This document shows, piece by piece, positions 9,583-18,959 of a stretch of 64,000 bases of DNA. The translations under genes were made by a program, and so were the position numbers. The stretch lies in contig CAYNYK010000011.1 in NCBI GenBank assembly GCA_964401335.1, positions 1-64,000 on the forward strand, in the 5' to 3' direction. This DNA is from JAAYCU01 sp964401335. GTDB taxonomy: Bacteria > Planctomycetota > Phycisphaerae > UBA1845 > PWPN01. The stretch's first letter is position 1; every line of letters begins with the position of its first letter. The notes beneath the pieces are model-generated. The model ran no database searches. It saw only the letters and a program-made list of their open reading frames with translations, and was not told the DNA's origin.

Positions 9583-11037
9583 ATGCATTCGTGTTCCATT
9601 CTTTACAGCATTTGCATAAGTGTGCTGGTCGTGGGCGAAATGAGCCGAGGGGCTTGCCCGCAATTGAATATTTTCGCCGATTGTCCGGAGGCGGTGCCGC
9701 TGTACGAAGCGTTACCGGCCAACGAGACTTTCGTTACCTGCCTGGTCTGTCGGCCGGGCGATGACTTGATCATCGGAGCGACCTGCGGGAAGAAACAGAT
9801 CGGCCTGTTCAGCTACAACCATCGCAACGGTGAGGTCAAACGGCTGGATCTGATCGATGCGCCGTGGTGGGACGAGCCGGTCATCGCCCCGGCTCCGGAC
9901 GGAGGTTTTTATCTCGGGGCCAAGCGCGTCTACGACAAGCAGTATGTCTTCGAGCGTTTGCGCGAACGAGCGGACACCCCCGACGCTATTTTTCACCGCC
10001 GGTTTCAAACGCCGCCGGCAAGCGAAATCAACGAGGATGCCACCGGCATGCCTATCCGCTATTACGGGTCGGACGGTAAACCCGTCGCTCAGTACCCGCT
10101 TCCGCCCAGTATGGCCAAGGACGGCGTACGGGCGCTACTCGTTGGCGCGGGTGGAAAAATGCTTTACGGGCTCTCGTCGCCCGGCGGGCGGTTTTTTACC
10201 GTTGCCCTGCCCAGTGGCGAGGCCAAGGATTACGGAGAAGTGGTACGTTTTCCGGCAAACCACCACACCCGGCGCATTGATCGCATCCTTATGGAAGGGT
10301 CGGACGGCAAGATTTACTTTACCGGTTTGACGCCGGTTCCCGATTATCGCGAACTCGAAGGCAAGAGCGACGACAGCTATCTTGGACGGCTGGCCTGTTT
10401 CGATCCGGCCACCGGCGAATTTGCGGCCCAGGCGGCGCCGGAGGCTCCGGCCTTGCTCGGGCAACGCGCGGAACTGAAAAAACAACTCGAATCCTTGGAG
10501 AAGGGCTCGGAGGAGGAGATCAAACAGCGGCAATCTCAGATCGACGAACTTAAAAAGAGAATCGCGGAACTGGATACGCGGTTGGACATGACCGGCATAA
10601 AAACCCAGTTGCCGGCCATCACCGGTCGGCATCGTTTGGCGGCCATCGATGCGGCCGTCCGCCTGGCCGACGGTTCTTATGTGGGTGGGACGACTGACGG
10701 ATACCTGTTTCGGTTCGATCCGAAAACCGTAACGATCACTCCCTATGGCAAGCCGTTACGCCAACAGCATATTCTCGGCCTGGGGGTTGGCCCTGAAGGA
10801 CTAATATACGGAATCGGAGGCGAACAACTAGCCTTACCTCGTCTTTTTGTTTTTGACCTGAGTAACGGTGCGTTGCGGCCGGGACACTGCGCGAATGCCG
10901 AGAACGGAAATAGCAATGCTTTCGGCGCGATCGGCGCAGCGGTCTGCTCGTCGGACGGCACCTTGATTGTCGGCGAGTATGAACGGCGCGGCCACCTGCT
11001 GATCTACCGACCGCCGGGCGCGGAAAAGCCGAAGTAA
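9583..11037 (+). CDS. Secreted beta-propeller protein with coiled-coil insertion
   Basis: A 484-residue protein with a signal peptide of about 25 residues and blade motifs (GDDLIIGAT, APDGGFYLG, GSDGKIYFTGL, GPEGLIYGIG). AGGAAGG lies about ten bases before the ATG. Between blades, residues of about 292-336 form a charged heptad-like helix (AELKKQLESLEKG, then EIKQRQSQIDELKKRIAEL), a coiled coil inserted into the propeller. It forms an operon with the lipoprotein propeller upstream and the Nramp-like permease downstream (29-base gap). Function unknown; sensing or binding of an extracellular compound is the simplest guess. Confidence 0.75.
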   Translation: MHSCSILYSICISVLVVGEMSRGACPQLNIFADCPEAVPLYEALPANETFVTCLVCRPGDDLIIGATCGKKQIGLFSYNHRNGEVKRLDLIDAPWWDEPVIAPAPDGGFYLGAKRVYDKQYVFERLRERADTPDAIFHRRFQTPPASEINEDATGMPIRYYGSDGKPVAQYPLPPSMAKDGVRALLVGAGGKMLYGLSSPGGRFFTVALPSGEAKDYGEVVRFPANHHTRRIDRILMEGSDGKIYFTGLTPVPDYRELEGKSDDSYLGRLACFDPATGEFAAQAAPEAPALLGQRAELKKQLESLEKGSEEEIKQRQSQIDELKKRIAELDTRLDMTGIKTQLPAITGRHRLAAIDAAVRLADGSYVGGTTDGYLFRFDPKTVTITPYGKPLRQQHILGLGVGPEGLIYGIGGEQLALPRLFVFDLSNGALRPGHCANAENGNSNAFGAIGAAVCSSDGTLIVGEYERRGHLLIYRPPGAEKPK

Positions 11038-11066
11038 TATGATTATCTGATTTGTGGGAGATGCTC

Positions 11067-12407
11067 ATGACCAAATCTAACCACGATGCCCGGCTTTCGT
11101 CGTCGCCGTTACGAAAAATCTTCCATCCCATCGCGGCCATCATCGGCCCGGCGGCGGTGATGGCGGCGGGCATCATGGGGGCCGGTTCGACGGTTTCCAC
11201 CTTGGCCGCCGGTTGCTGGTTTGGATATACGCTGCTCTGGGCGGTTTTTATTTCCTTGCCGGCCATCGTGGTTTGTCAGGACACGGCCTCACGCATCGGA
11301 GCGGTCAGCGGATCGAAAGGCATGATGCGGCTGATCGCCGACGAGATGCACCCGGTCATCATGTGGCTGCTGGTCCTGCCCCTTCTGGGCATCAGTATCA
11401 TTACCAATATCGGGCAACTGGGGGCCATGGCCGCCGCCATCGGCAATGTGGTCAACGTGATCGGCCGACGCGAAATTGTTCCCTCTAATCCGGATACCTG
11501 GACGAACGTGGCGATCATTGCTCCGCTGATTTGCGTGGTCCTGGCCGTCAATGCCTTCGGCGGTTACAAGCGGATTGAGAAGCTTTTGACCTTCCTGCTC
11601 TGCGTGGTGCTGGTTAGTTTCCTGATCGTCGCCATCCAGGCGTTTTTTCACTGGGAGGAAATTGAAAAGATATTCCGCGGACTTTGGCCGAAATTGCCCG
11701 CCGACGTTCCTTACGCCGCGGACAAGGTGCGTCGCTCGTTCATCTCCTTCGGCTCGATTGTCGGCGGCGGAATCGCGGCGACGGCCATTCTGTCCTTTCC
11801 GTATTTTACCCGCGAAGGCGGCTACAATCTCGACAATATCCGGGCCAAATTCCGCCGCCATGTCCTGCTTTTCGGTGTTGTCTTCGGCGTGTATTCATTG
11901 ATCCTGATGGTGGCCGGCGGCTATGCCCTGTATCCGCTGCCGCGTTCCGCGGGATTTGAAGGCGCCGGACAGATGGGTCAGGCCTTGGAACGCGCCCTCG
12001 GGCCGGCCGGGACCATCTTTTTCTCCATTGGACTGTTCATCTGTGGGTTCAATACGCTGACCGTCGTGGCCCAGTTGGCTTCTTATTTCATTCTGGATTG
12101 CGCGGGCCGAAACTGGCGATTCGAAAAGGGCAACCGCCTCTTTCTGGTTCCGTTCATTCTTTTTATGGCGGTGCCCGCCTTCTTCGCCGCCGTTTGGAAT
12201 TTCCCCAACATGCTCAAAGTCGTGATCGCCATGGTGTGTAACTGCCTCGTTTCGCCGCTGGCGATCGTCGTGATTATGGTTTTGATTAACAAGCTTTCGC
12301 TGACCGGTCCCCTGAAAGCCTCGCTTCTACGTAATGTGTTCTTGGTCTATAGTCTGGGGCTGGTTGTATTCACCGCCGTGCTGGCCGTCATCAGACAGTT
12401 TGGATGA
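11067..12407 (+). CDS. Nramp-family-like permease lacking the canonical metal motifs
   Basis: A 446-residue inner membrane protein with about eleven spans and the Nramp layout (GPAAVMAAGIMGAGSTVST, then AAGCWFGYTLLW). The TM1 metal-binding DPGN of true Nramp transporters is GAGS here, and the TM6 MPH motif is absent (SFPYFTREGG). It therefore probably does not carry manganese or iron and may move another cation or an organic solute. The ATG at 11067 has GGGAG six bases upstream; TTG further upstream is less likely. It sits between secreted propellers and a sugar-type dehydrogenase, which favours an organic substrate, but that is inference. Confidence 0.75.
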   Translation: MTKSNHDARLSSSPLRKIFHPIAAIIGPAAVMAAGIMGAGSTVSTLAAGCWFGYTLLWAVFISLPAIVVCQDTASRIGAVSGSKGMMRLIADEMHPVIMWLLVLPLLGISIITNIGQLGAMAAAIGNVVNVIGRREIVPSNPDTWTNVAIIAPLICVVLAVNAFGGYKRIEKLLTFLLCVVLVSFLIVAIQAFFHWEEIEKIFRGLWPKLPADVPYAADKVRRSFISFGSIVGGGIAATAILSFPYFTREGGYNLDNIRAKFRRHVLLFGVVFGVYSLILMVAGGYALYPLPRSAGFEGAGQMGQALERALGPAGTIFFSIGLFICGFNTLTVVAQLASYFILDCAGRNWRFEKGNRLFLVPFILFMAVPAFFAAVWNFPNMLKVVIAMVCNCLVSPLAIVVIMVLINKLSLTGPLKASLLRNVFLVYSLGLVVFTAVLAVIRQFG

Positions 12408-12435
12408 GCCGACACGGATAATGGAGGAAAGATCG

Positions 12436-13509
12436 ATGCTGCGTATCGGGGTCATCGGCGGTGGGACGTACGGCGAAAGCCACCTGACCGTCTATAAGGA
12501 CATGGAGGCTTGCGGTGAGGTTCAACTGGCCGCTCTGGCGGAAATCAACGATGAGCTACGGGAGCAGCGGGGCAAGGACTTCGGCATCGAGGTCTACAAG
12601 GATTATCGCGAAATGCTGGACAAGGGGCGGCTCGACGCGGTAACCATCGCCACGCCGGACCACCTGCACCATGATGTTGCCCTTGATGTGCTCAATCGCG
12701 GCCTGCCCTGCATGGTGGAAAAACCGCTCGATGTTACCGTCGCGGGGGCTAAAGAGTTAGTGGCCAAGGCCGAGGAAAAGGGCCTGCTCCTGCAAGTCGA
12801 TTTTCACAAGCGGTACGACCCCTATCATATCGAGATGCGCGAAAGTTACCTGGAAGGCAAATTCGGCGACGTCGAGTACGGTTACGCCTGGATGGAAGAT
12901 CAACTCTGGGTGGCCGCCCGGATGCTGCGGGCCTGGTCGGAACATAGTTCGCCGGTCTGGTTCCTCGGCGTACACATGTACGACCTGGTCCGCTGGATCA
13001 TGAACAATCCCGCGCCGGTGCGCGTTTACGCCACCGGTCACAAGAAAAAACTCAAGGCGATGGGTATCGATACTTATGACGCGGTGCAGGCCCAGGTCGA
13101 GTTCGCCAACGGGGCGAGCATCACGTTCCACAACTGCTGGATTTTCCCGGACAACTACGAGGCCGTTGTGCATCAGGGCGTCAAGCTGGTTGGTACCGAA
13201 GGTGTTTTCGAGTGCGACTCGCAATACCGGGGCGGCCGCGGCTGTCTGCGTGACGAGAAAATGCGCACCTGGAACCTCGGCATCAAATACCGCGAGCGGG
13301 ATAAGCATAACCGCACGCGCTGGCAGGGATACTTTTATTCGGCCATCGCCGATTTCGCCGAGAACCTGCTATTTCTGCGGAAGGGTGGACGCTTGGCGGA
13401 TCTTGAAGGGTTGTATCCCAGCGGGCGCGACGGTCTGGCGATTACCCAAACCGCCTGCGCCGCCCACCAAAGCATTCGCCAGGGCCGAGCCGTGGACATT
13501 GTCGCATAG
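12436..13509 (+). CDS. Gfo/Idh/MocA family oxidoreductase
   Basis: A 357-residue NAD(P)-dependent dehydrogenase. The N-terminal Rossmann fold begins RIGVIGGGTYGESH, and the family EKP motif is visible in CMVEKPLDVT near residue 99. A C-terminal alpha/beta domain follows with WFLGVHMYDLVRW as the probable catalytic/sugar-binding region (conserved H near residue 180). GGAGG eight bases ahead of the ATG at 12436 decides the start. Members oxidise or reduce sugars, inositols or sugar derivatives; the exact substrate is not readable. The gap to the next gene is 11 bases, so it is cotranscribed with the PL26-like gene. Confidence 0.88.
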   Translation: MLRIGVIGGGTYGESHLTVYKDMEACGEVQLAALAEINDELREQRGKDFGIEVYKDYREMLDKGRLDAVTIATPDHLHHDVALDVLNRGLPCMVEKPLDVTVAGAKELVAKAEEKGLLLQVDFHKRYDPYHIEMRESYLEGKFGDVEYGYAWMEDQLWVAARMLRAWSEHSSPVWFLGVHMYDLVRWIMNNPAPVRVYATGHKKKLKAMGIDTYDAVQAQVEFANGASITFHNCWIFPDNYEAVVHQGVKLVGTEGVFECDSQYRGGRGCLRDEKMRTWNLGIKYRERDKHNRTRWQGYFYSAIADFAENLLFLRKGGRLADLEGLYPSGRDGLAITQTACAAHQSIRQGRAVDIVA

Positions 13510-13520
13510 GAAAATACGCG

Positions 13521-16079
13521 ATGTTTACGCAACCGTCATTGGGCCGCTTTTTATGCATTTTGGCGCCGCTTCTGCCTGCCTGGAGTCTCGCGGCTGGCGT
13601 GCAGGAAGTGGCTCTTACCGTTGAAGAACCGGCCGGGGTAGCCCGCCGTGCGGAAACCGTGGCTTGCGGGATTCCGTTCCCTCCCGGGTTATTGTCGGCC
13701 GATGCGGTTGAGGGTGGGCAGACGCGCCTGACTCTGTTCACGGCGGATGACAAGGCCGTCCCCGCGCAATTCAAGATCACCTCAAAAAGGTCCGACGGCA
13801 GCGTGCGTTGGCTATTGATGGTTTTTCAGCAGGATATCGAGGCCCGCGCCCGTGTTGGCTATATACTTCGCTGGGCGGAGGCTTCGCCGGCGCCGCGACC
13901 GCACGGATCGGTCTGCGTCGAAAAAACCGAACGCGGCTATCGAGTCGACAACGGATCGATGCGGTTCGAGATTCCGCTGTTCGGCCGATGCTTGATGGAT
14001 AAGGTAGCCGTGCGGCAGGGCGCTGGCTCATGGCAAAACGTCTGTGATGATGGGGTCCATGCGCGTCTGACTCGGATGGAGGGCGGCGAATTCATATCCA
14101 AAGTCCAGGACATCATCCTCGAAGAAAACGGTCCCCTGCGGGCGACGATCAAGATCATCGGCGAGCATCTTAACGAAGATAACCAGCATCTTTTCGGCTT
14201 TGTTGCCCGGATTGAGGTTTACGCCGGACAACGGGAGATCAAGCTTACTTATACTTTCATCAACGATCACCGGGACGGCGTTTTGCACCCTCATGAGCGC
14301 TATCACACCTATCTGCTCAACGAGCTGAAGAATTTCAAATGGGTGGACAATCGCTGGGTGGACAAGACCCCTGAGGAAAAACTGCGTAACGAAGATGATT
14401 TGCTCAACGACAACTTCGGGGCTGTGCCGATCAAGACCGCTACCCTGCGTATGCCCTTCACGACGGCCTGTCGCCGCTATCGCCTGGGCATTGCGGGCGA
14501 TTCGCCGATGGCGGGCAATCTGGGTGACGGCGTGGTTTTAACTCAAACCGGCCCGGCGGCGTACACGGATGAAGACGGGTGGCAGGCGATCCTGACGACG
14601 CTGGCCGATGGCACACCGATACGCACCTTCGACCGAGCCCGTGGTTGGTTTGAACTCAACGATAACGGTTCCGGCGTTCGTTTGGCCGTCAAGTATTTCC
14701 CATTCTATCACCCAAAGAGAATAGTCCTTAACGAACGGGCAATCGAAATTGATCTATGGAGCGACGCCGCGCCGATGATCCCGCCGGAACTCGGGTTCGC
14801 GAAAACCCACGAGATGTTGATAAGCTTCGGCGACTTGACCGACGAACCCGACGGTGAACAGTTGCTGACCGCCCTTGAATCGCCGCTGTTGGCCGTCGCC
14901 TCGCCGCAGTGGTATGTCGATAGCGGTGTTTTTGGACGCATTGGCATCGCCGACATGGAGCGGTTCGCCGCGTTTGAGGAGAAACTTCTAGCGGATTTTC
15001 GGGGGTTCCCCGCCCATCGCGACCAGCACAAGGAGTACGGCCTGCGCAACTTCGGTGATCAGGCTTATGAGCGATACCCCCGTGGCTGGATTAACCAGGA
15101 ATACGATTTTCTGTACGGAGCATTGATCCAGTTTATCCGTACCGGCCAACGAGTCTATTTCGACGAGGCGAATATCGGTTACGGACATTATGCCGATGTG
15201 GATATCCTGCACGTCTCAAACAACCCTCTCGCCGAAGGCGGGCCACACATGCATTTCACCGATCATGCCAAGGGCGAGGTGCATATCGGGCACGCTTTTG
15301 TCGAGGGGGTCTTCCTTCATTATTTCCTGACCGGCGATCCGAGAGCGCTGGAGGTTGGTCGCAGAATCGCCGACTTTTTCGTCAAGGTGGCCGCCTGGAA
15401 GGATTTCTCGGATTTTCGGGATGACGAGGAGCGGACCTACGGCTGGTCGCTGCGCAGTCTGGTGCCCGCCTGGCTGGCTACGGGAGATCCCAAATATCGG
15501 TTGGCGGCCGAAATGGTCGTCGAGCAGGCGTTGGCGAATCAAAACCCCGAAACGGGTAACTGGGACCATGATCTTTATCCCAACGAATGCCCGCATCGGC
15601 CGCTTTGTCGGGGCGGCAAGCCCTGGATGGTGGGGATTATCCAGAGCGGACTGAAACTCTATCATCAAACTTTTGCCGACCCACGGGTCAAAGACATGAT
15701 TCTGAAAGCCGCCGATTGGCAGATTCGTGAGGGTTGGTGTGAAGCCGATGGCCAGGGCGGTTTCCGCTATATGACTTGCCGAAAATATCCACAGACCGAT
15801 CCGGGCGGTGGCGGTCTCGATCTGCTGGAGGGGTTGCTTTACGCTTACGAAATATCCGGTGACAAAAAGTACGCCTATTACGGCCTGCGCGTTTTGGAAA
15901 ACGAGCTGCCGAAAACCGGCACGCCCGCGGCCCCATCGGTTACCAGTGGACGATGGGTTCGGGCTTTGGTGGCTGGGATGGAATTCATTCATCGTTACGG
16001 CAACGAATTCTGGCGCGACGGCAAGGTGTATTTTGAGGAACTGTGCCCGGTCGCGAATTCTGGCCAGGCAACCCCATAA
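13521..16079 (+). CDS. PcRGLX/YetA-like (PL26-type) exo-rhamnogalacturonan lyase family protein
   Basis: An 852-residue secreted protein (signal peptide about 1-25). The N-terminal region has the RIFT-barrel signature of the family (CGIPFPPG, VPAQFKI, SDGSVRWLLMVFQ), then a central beta-sandwich, then a C-terminal alpha/alpha toroid (HFTDHAKGEVHIGHAFVEG, WSLRSLVPAWLATGDPKY). Length agrees with Bacillus YetA (about 850). Known members cleave unsaturated or terminal galacturonic units from rhamnogalacturonan-type chains. Its presence, with the dehydrogenase upstream, suggests pectin-like polysaccharide or other uronate use. Many planctomycete members are uncharacterised and may have other substrates. 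Confidence 0.75.
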   Translation: MFTQPSLGRFLCILAPLLPAWSLAAGVQEVALTVEEPAGVARRAETVACGIPFPPGLLSADAVEGGQTRLTLFTADDKAVPAQFKITSKRSDGSVRWLLMVFQQDIEARARVGYILRWAEASPAPRPHGSVCVEKTERGYRVDNGSMRFEIPLFGRCLMDKVAVRQGAGSWQNVCDDGVHARLTRMEGGEFISKVQDIILEENGPLRATIKIIGEHLNEDNQHLFGFVARIEVYAGQREIKLTYTFINDHRDGVLHPHERYHTYLLNELKNFKWVDNRWVDKTPEEKLRNEDDLLNDNFGAVPIKTATLRMPFTTACRRYRLGIAGDSPMAGNLGDGVVLTQTGPAAYTDEDGWQAILTTLADGTPIRTFDRARGWFELNDNGSGVRLAVKYFPFYHPKRIVLNERAIEIDLWSDAAPMIPPELGFAKTHEMLISFGDLTDEPDGEQLLTALESPLLAVASPQWYVDSGVFGRIGIADMERFAAFEEKLLADFRGFPAHRDQHKEYGLRNFGDQAYERYPRGWINQEYDFLYGALIQFIRTGQRVYFDEANIGYGHYADVDILHVSNNPLAEGGPHMHFTDHAKGEVHIGHAFVEGVFLHYFLTGDPRALEVGRRIADFFVKVAAWKDFSDFRDDEERTYGWSLRSLVPAWLATGDPKYRLAAEMVVEQALANQNPETGNWDHDLYPNECPHRPLCRGGKPWMVGIIQSGLKLYHQTFADPRVKDMILKAADWQIREGWCEADGQGGFRYMTCRKYPQTDPGGGGLDLLEGLLYAYEISGDKKYAYYGLRVLENELPKTGTPAAPSVTSGRWVRALVAGMEFIHRYGNEFWRDGKVYFEELCPVANSGQATP

Positions 16080-16101
16080 GCATGCCGCGCAGTGATTAAC
16101 A

Positions 16102-16130
16102 TTAACGTTTCGGTCATAGGATGATATAAT
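16102..16130 (+). promoter_or_regulatory. Sigma-70-like promoter for the aminotransferase operon
   Basis: TTAACG (16102-16107), a 17-base spacer and a perfect TATAAT (16125-16130), about 115 bases before the aminotransferase ATG. The run of plus-strand genes is thus probably split into two transcription units here. Confidence 0.5.
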
Positions 16131-16244
16131 GCCTGTGCTTTATCCATGCCCCGGCTTTTTACATGAGCTGGCGAATGACGATGGAATGTCTATCGGATAA
16201 CATGATTTATTCGCAAGACCGCACAACGAAAGGTTGCACCGAGC

Positions 16245-17570
16245 ATGAAACAGCGCAAGTTTGCCTCCGTGAAAGACACCTTGCCGGGCCCCAACTCCCG
16301 CAAGTACATGGAAATGTCGGAAAAGTACGAGGCCCAGTGCATGGGCTATCAGGCCCCGCTGGTCTGGGACAAGGCCGCCGGTTGTCTGGTGACCGACGTG
16401 GACGGCAACCGGTACATCGACTGGACTTCCGGCGTGCTGGTCACCAACGTCGGCCACTGCCACCCCACGCTGGTCCGGGCCATTCAGGAATCGGCGGCCA
16501 AGCTGCTTAACTGCTATGATTTCCCCACGGCCGCACGAGTCAAGCTGGTCAAAAAGCTGGTTGAATCCATGCCGGACAATCTGGACCGAGCATTCCTGCT
16601 TTCCACCGGCAGCGAAGGGATCGAATCCGCCCTGCGGGTGGCCAAGCGGTACACGGGCAACTACGAGGTGATCTCTTTTTACGGTGGTTTCCACGGCCGC
16701 ACCTGGGGCGGGATGACTGCCGGAGGCCTGAGCGGGATCAAGAAAAAATACGGCCCGCTCATTCCAGGCGCGATTCGCGTACCCTACCCTTACTGCTACC
16801 GATGTCCGCTGGGTAAGGATAAGGAAACCTGTGGGATGGCCTGCCTCGACTTTATCGATACCACCGTCCGGGCGTGCAGTACGGGCAATCTAGCGGCCGT
16901 CCTCGTCGAACCCTACCAGGGAGCGGCGGGCTTTGTTTTTCCGCCCGAAGGATGGCTTACCAAACTCGAACAGTGGCTACGGGCCAACAAGCTGGTCTTT
17001 ATTCTCGACGAGGTCCAGTCCTCTTTTGGTCGCACCGGTAAGATGTACGCCCTGGAATGGGAAAACCTGCGGCCGGACATGGTCGTGCTCGGCAAGGGGA
17101 TCGGTTCGGGGTTTCCTCTGTCGGCACTAGTGGCAAACTCGAAAGTTATCGGGGCCCTCGGCAAAGGCGAAATGAGCAGTACCTATGGCGGCAATCCGGT
17201 TTCCGGCGACGCAGGATTGGCGGTCTTCGAGATATTTGAAACGGAAAAACTCGTGGAGCGTTCCCTGAAAATGGGAGAAATCCTTAAACAGGGTCTTTTG
17301 CGTATTCAGGAAAAATGTCCGTACCTCGGCGACGTGCGCGGGCGCGGTCTGGTGATGGGTCTGGAATTTGTCCGCGATAAGAAAACCAAGGAGCCCGCCC
17401 CCGACATTACCCGCAAGGTCATCAACCTGGCCGCCCAGAAGGGCTTGCTGGTCGGTTCGGTCGGCGTTTTCGGCAATGTGATTCGCGTAGCCCCGCCGCT
17501 GGTTATCAGCGAAGAGGAAATCACCGAATCGCTCGAGATCATGGAAGAAGTCCTGACGGAGGTGCATTGA
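16245..17570 (+). CDS. Class III PLP aminotransferase (4-aminobutyrate aminotransferase type)
   Basis: A 441-residue fold-type I PLP enzyme. The class III signature is clear: FILDEVQSSFGRTGKMYALE near residue 250, with the PLP-binding Lys in LGKGIGSGFP (about residue 284). STGSEGIESALRVAKR binds the phosphate. An internal CYRCPLGKDKETCGMAC segment (about 185-203) adds a Cys cluster seen in some archaeal and bacterial GABA/ornithine aminotransferase relatives. Likely reaction: transfer of the omega-amino group of GABA, ornithine or a related diamine acid to 2-oxoglutarate or pyruvate. It is followed by an M20 peptidase gene after two bases, so the pair is translationally coupled. Confidence 0.9.
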   Translation: MKQRKFASVKDTLPGPNSRKYMEMSEKYEAQCMGYQAPLVWDKAAGCLVTDVDGNRYIDWTSGVLVTNVGHCHPTLVRAIQESAAKLLNCYDFPTAARVKLVKKLVESMPDNLDRAFLLSTGSEGIESALRVAKRYTGNYEVISFYGGFHGRTWGGMTAGGLSGIKKKYGPLIPGAIRVPYPYCYRCPLGKDKETCGMACLDFIDTTVRACSTGNLAAVLVEPYQGAAGFVFPPEGWLTKLEQWLRANKLVFILDEVQSSFGRTGKMYALEWENLRPDMVVLGKGIGSGFPLSALVANSKVIGALGKGEMSSTYGGNPVSGDAGLAVFEIFETEKLVERSLKMGEILKQGLLRIQEKCPYLGDVRGRGLVMGLEFVRDKKTKEPAPDITRKVINLAAQKGLLVGSVGVFGNVIRVAPPLVISEEEITESLEIMEEVLTEVH

Positions 17571-17572
17571 TT

Positions 17573-18805
17573 ATGCCCGATGATCTCGCCCGTTTGCTGG
17601 CCGCCGTCGACCATCATCGCGCAGATGCCGAGAAGTTTTTGATCCAACTGATCGGTTTCCCCAGCACCCCGGGTCAAGAGGAGCAGGCCTGCACTTTTTT
17701 GGCCGAGCAGTTTGCGGCCGCAAAGGCTCATGTCGAAAAAATCGCTCTGTCCGATGATCTCCGTAACGATGAAGACTACAGCACCCCTATTCCCGATCTG
17801 CATTATGACGGCCGCCATAACCTGCGGCTGACTCTGCCCGGCTATGGAGACAAGACCGTCGTCTTCAATACGCACATGGACGTGGTGCCGGCGGCGCAAG
17901 AGGCTTTTCGCGGGCATTGCGAAAACGGCATCGTTTACGGACGCGGGGCCTGCGATGCAAAAGGCCAGATCGCCACCCTCTACTTGCTTGCCCGGGCGCT
18001 GGCCGAGAGCGGGGTGAAACTTCCGGTCAACGTGGTGATCCATCTGGTGGTCGAGGAGGAATGCGGCGGCAACGGCACCTTGGCCATGATCCGCCGGGGC
18101 GAGCAGGCCGACGCGGCCATCGTGCTCGAACCGACGGGGCTACGGATTTTCACTTCGGTACGCGGCGCCGTCTGGTTCCGTTTGACCTGCCATAGCGCCG
18201 CGGGGCATAGCGGCGTAGCCCGCAACGTCCCGACCGCGCTGGAACTGGCCGTCGAGGCCATGCAGGTGTTGCGTGACTACCATAAGCAATTGCTCGCCGC
18301 CTCCAAGGGTATCCCGTTATTCGACGCCTACGAAAACCCCATGCCGTTGACCATAGGCCAGCTTAACGCGGGGCGCTGGCCGGCCTCGCGACCGGAGGAG
18401 GCTACCTTGGCCGGTGTACTCGGCCTTTTGCCCAACAAGAACCGTTATCAGGTGATGGAGGAGATGCGACAGGCCCTGAAAACCAAGGGGAGCCCATCCC
18501 TGGCCGATAGCCACAGCCTTGAATTCACCTATCGTCATGACGCCAATGTGCTGAATCCGGAACATGTGCTGCCCCGCGCGTTGCTGGCCGCCTGCGCGGA
18601 GGAAAAAGCCGAAACGAAAATCGACTGTATGACCGCCTCGTGTGATGCATGGCTCTATAATAATCAGCTTGAAATCCCGACGGTCGTTATGGGGCCGGGC
18701 GACCTGAAGTATGCCCATTCGCTCAATGAACAGATCGGCTTCGACGAGATTTTGCAGGCCGCCCGCGTGTTTCTGCGGTTTTTAGCAGGCTCTGCGAAGG
18801 CGTGA
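17573..18805 (+). CDS. M20 family metallopeptidase / deacylase (ArgE-DapE-like)
   Basis: A 410-residue zinc hydrolase. The metal ligands follow the M20 order: NTHMDVV (about 100-106), GRGACDAKG (about 123), VVEEECGGNG (about 160), and a C-terminal GDLKYAHSLNE motif supplying the final His. The central dimerisation domain carries SAAGHSG. GGAGGTG inside the upstream gene decides the ATG at 17573. Family members remove an acyl or aminoacyl group from an N-acyl amino acid or dipeptide. Next to a class III aminotransferase it may release the amine substrate, a plausible two-step route that is inferred rather than shown. Confidence 0.88.
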   Translation: MPDDLARLLAAVDHHRADAEKFLIQLIGFPSTPGQEEQACTFLAEQFAAAKAHVEKIALSDDLRNDEDYSTPIPDLHYDGRHNLRLTLPGYGDKTVVFNTHMDVVPAAQEAFRGHCENGIVYGRGACDAKGQIATLYLLARALAESGVKLPVNVVIHLVVEEECGGNGTLAMIRRGEQADAAIVLEPTGLRIFTSVRGAVWFRLTCHSAAGHSGVARNVPTALELAVEAMQVLRDYHKQLLAASKGIPLFDAYENPMPLTIGQLNAGRWPASRPEEATLAGVLGLLPNKNRYQVMEEMRQALKTKGSPSLADSHSLEFTYRHDANVLNPEHVLPRALLAACAEEKAETKIDCMTASCDAWLYNNQLEIPTVVMGPGDLKYAHSLNEQIGFDEILQAARVFLRFLAGSAKA

Positions 18806-18842
18806 TTCATGATGCGGGCTTGTGTTGATTGTCAGGAACATG

Positions 18843-18930
18843 ATGGAGAGAAAGAGAGACCGAGGGACAGAGAGATATCGATCATAGGATTCTCTCCCTC
18901 TCTTCGTCCCTCCATCCCTCTGTCATCTTC
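18843..18930. repeat. Purine-rich / pyrimidine-rich imperfect inverted tract
   Basis: A left arm made almost only of A and G (about 18843-18876) faces a right arm made almost only of C and T (about 18889-18930) around an ATCGAT-containing centre. Pairing is imperfect, with GAGAGA/TCTCTC innermost. It lies between the M20 peptidase and the alcohol dehydrogenase and could act as a hairpin in RNA or adopt an unusual DNA form. Confidence 0.4.
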
Positions 18931-18959
18931 CCCGCGTGAACCCTTACAGGAACGAAAAA

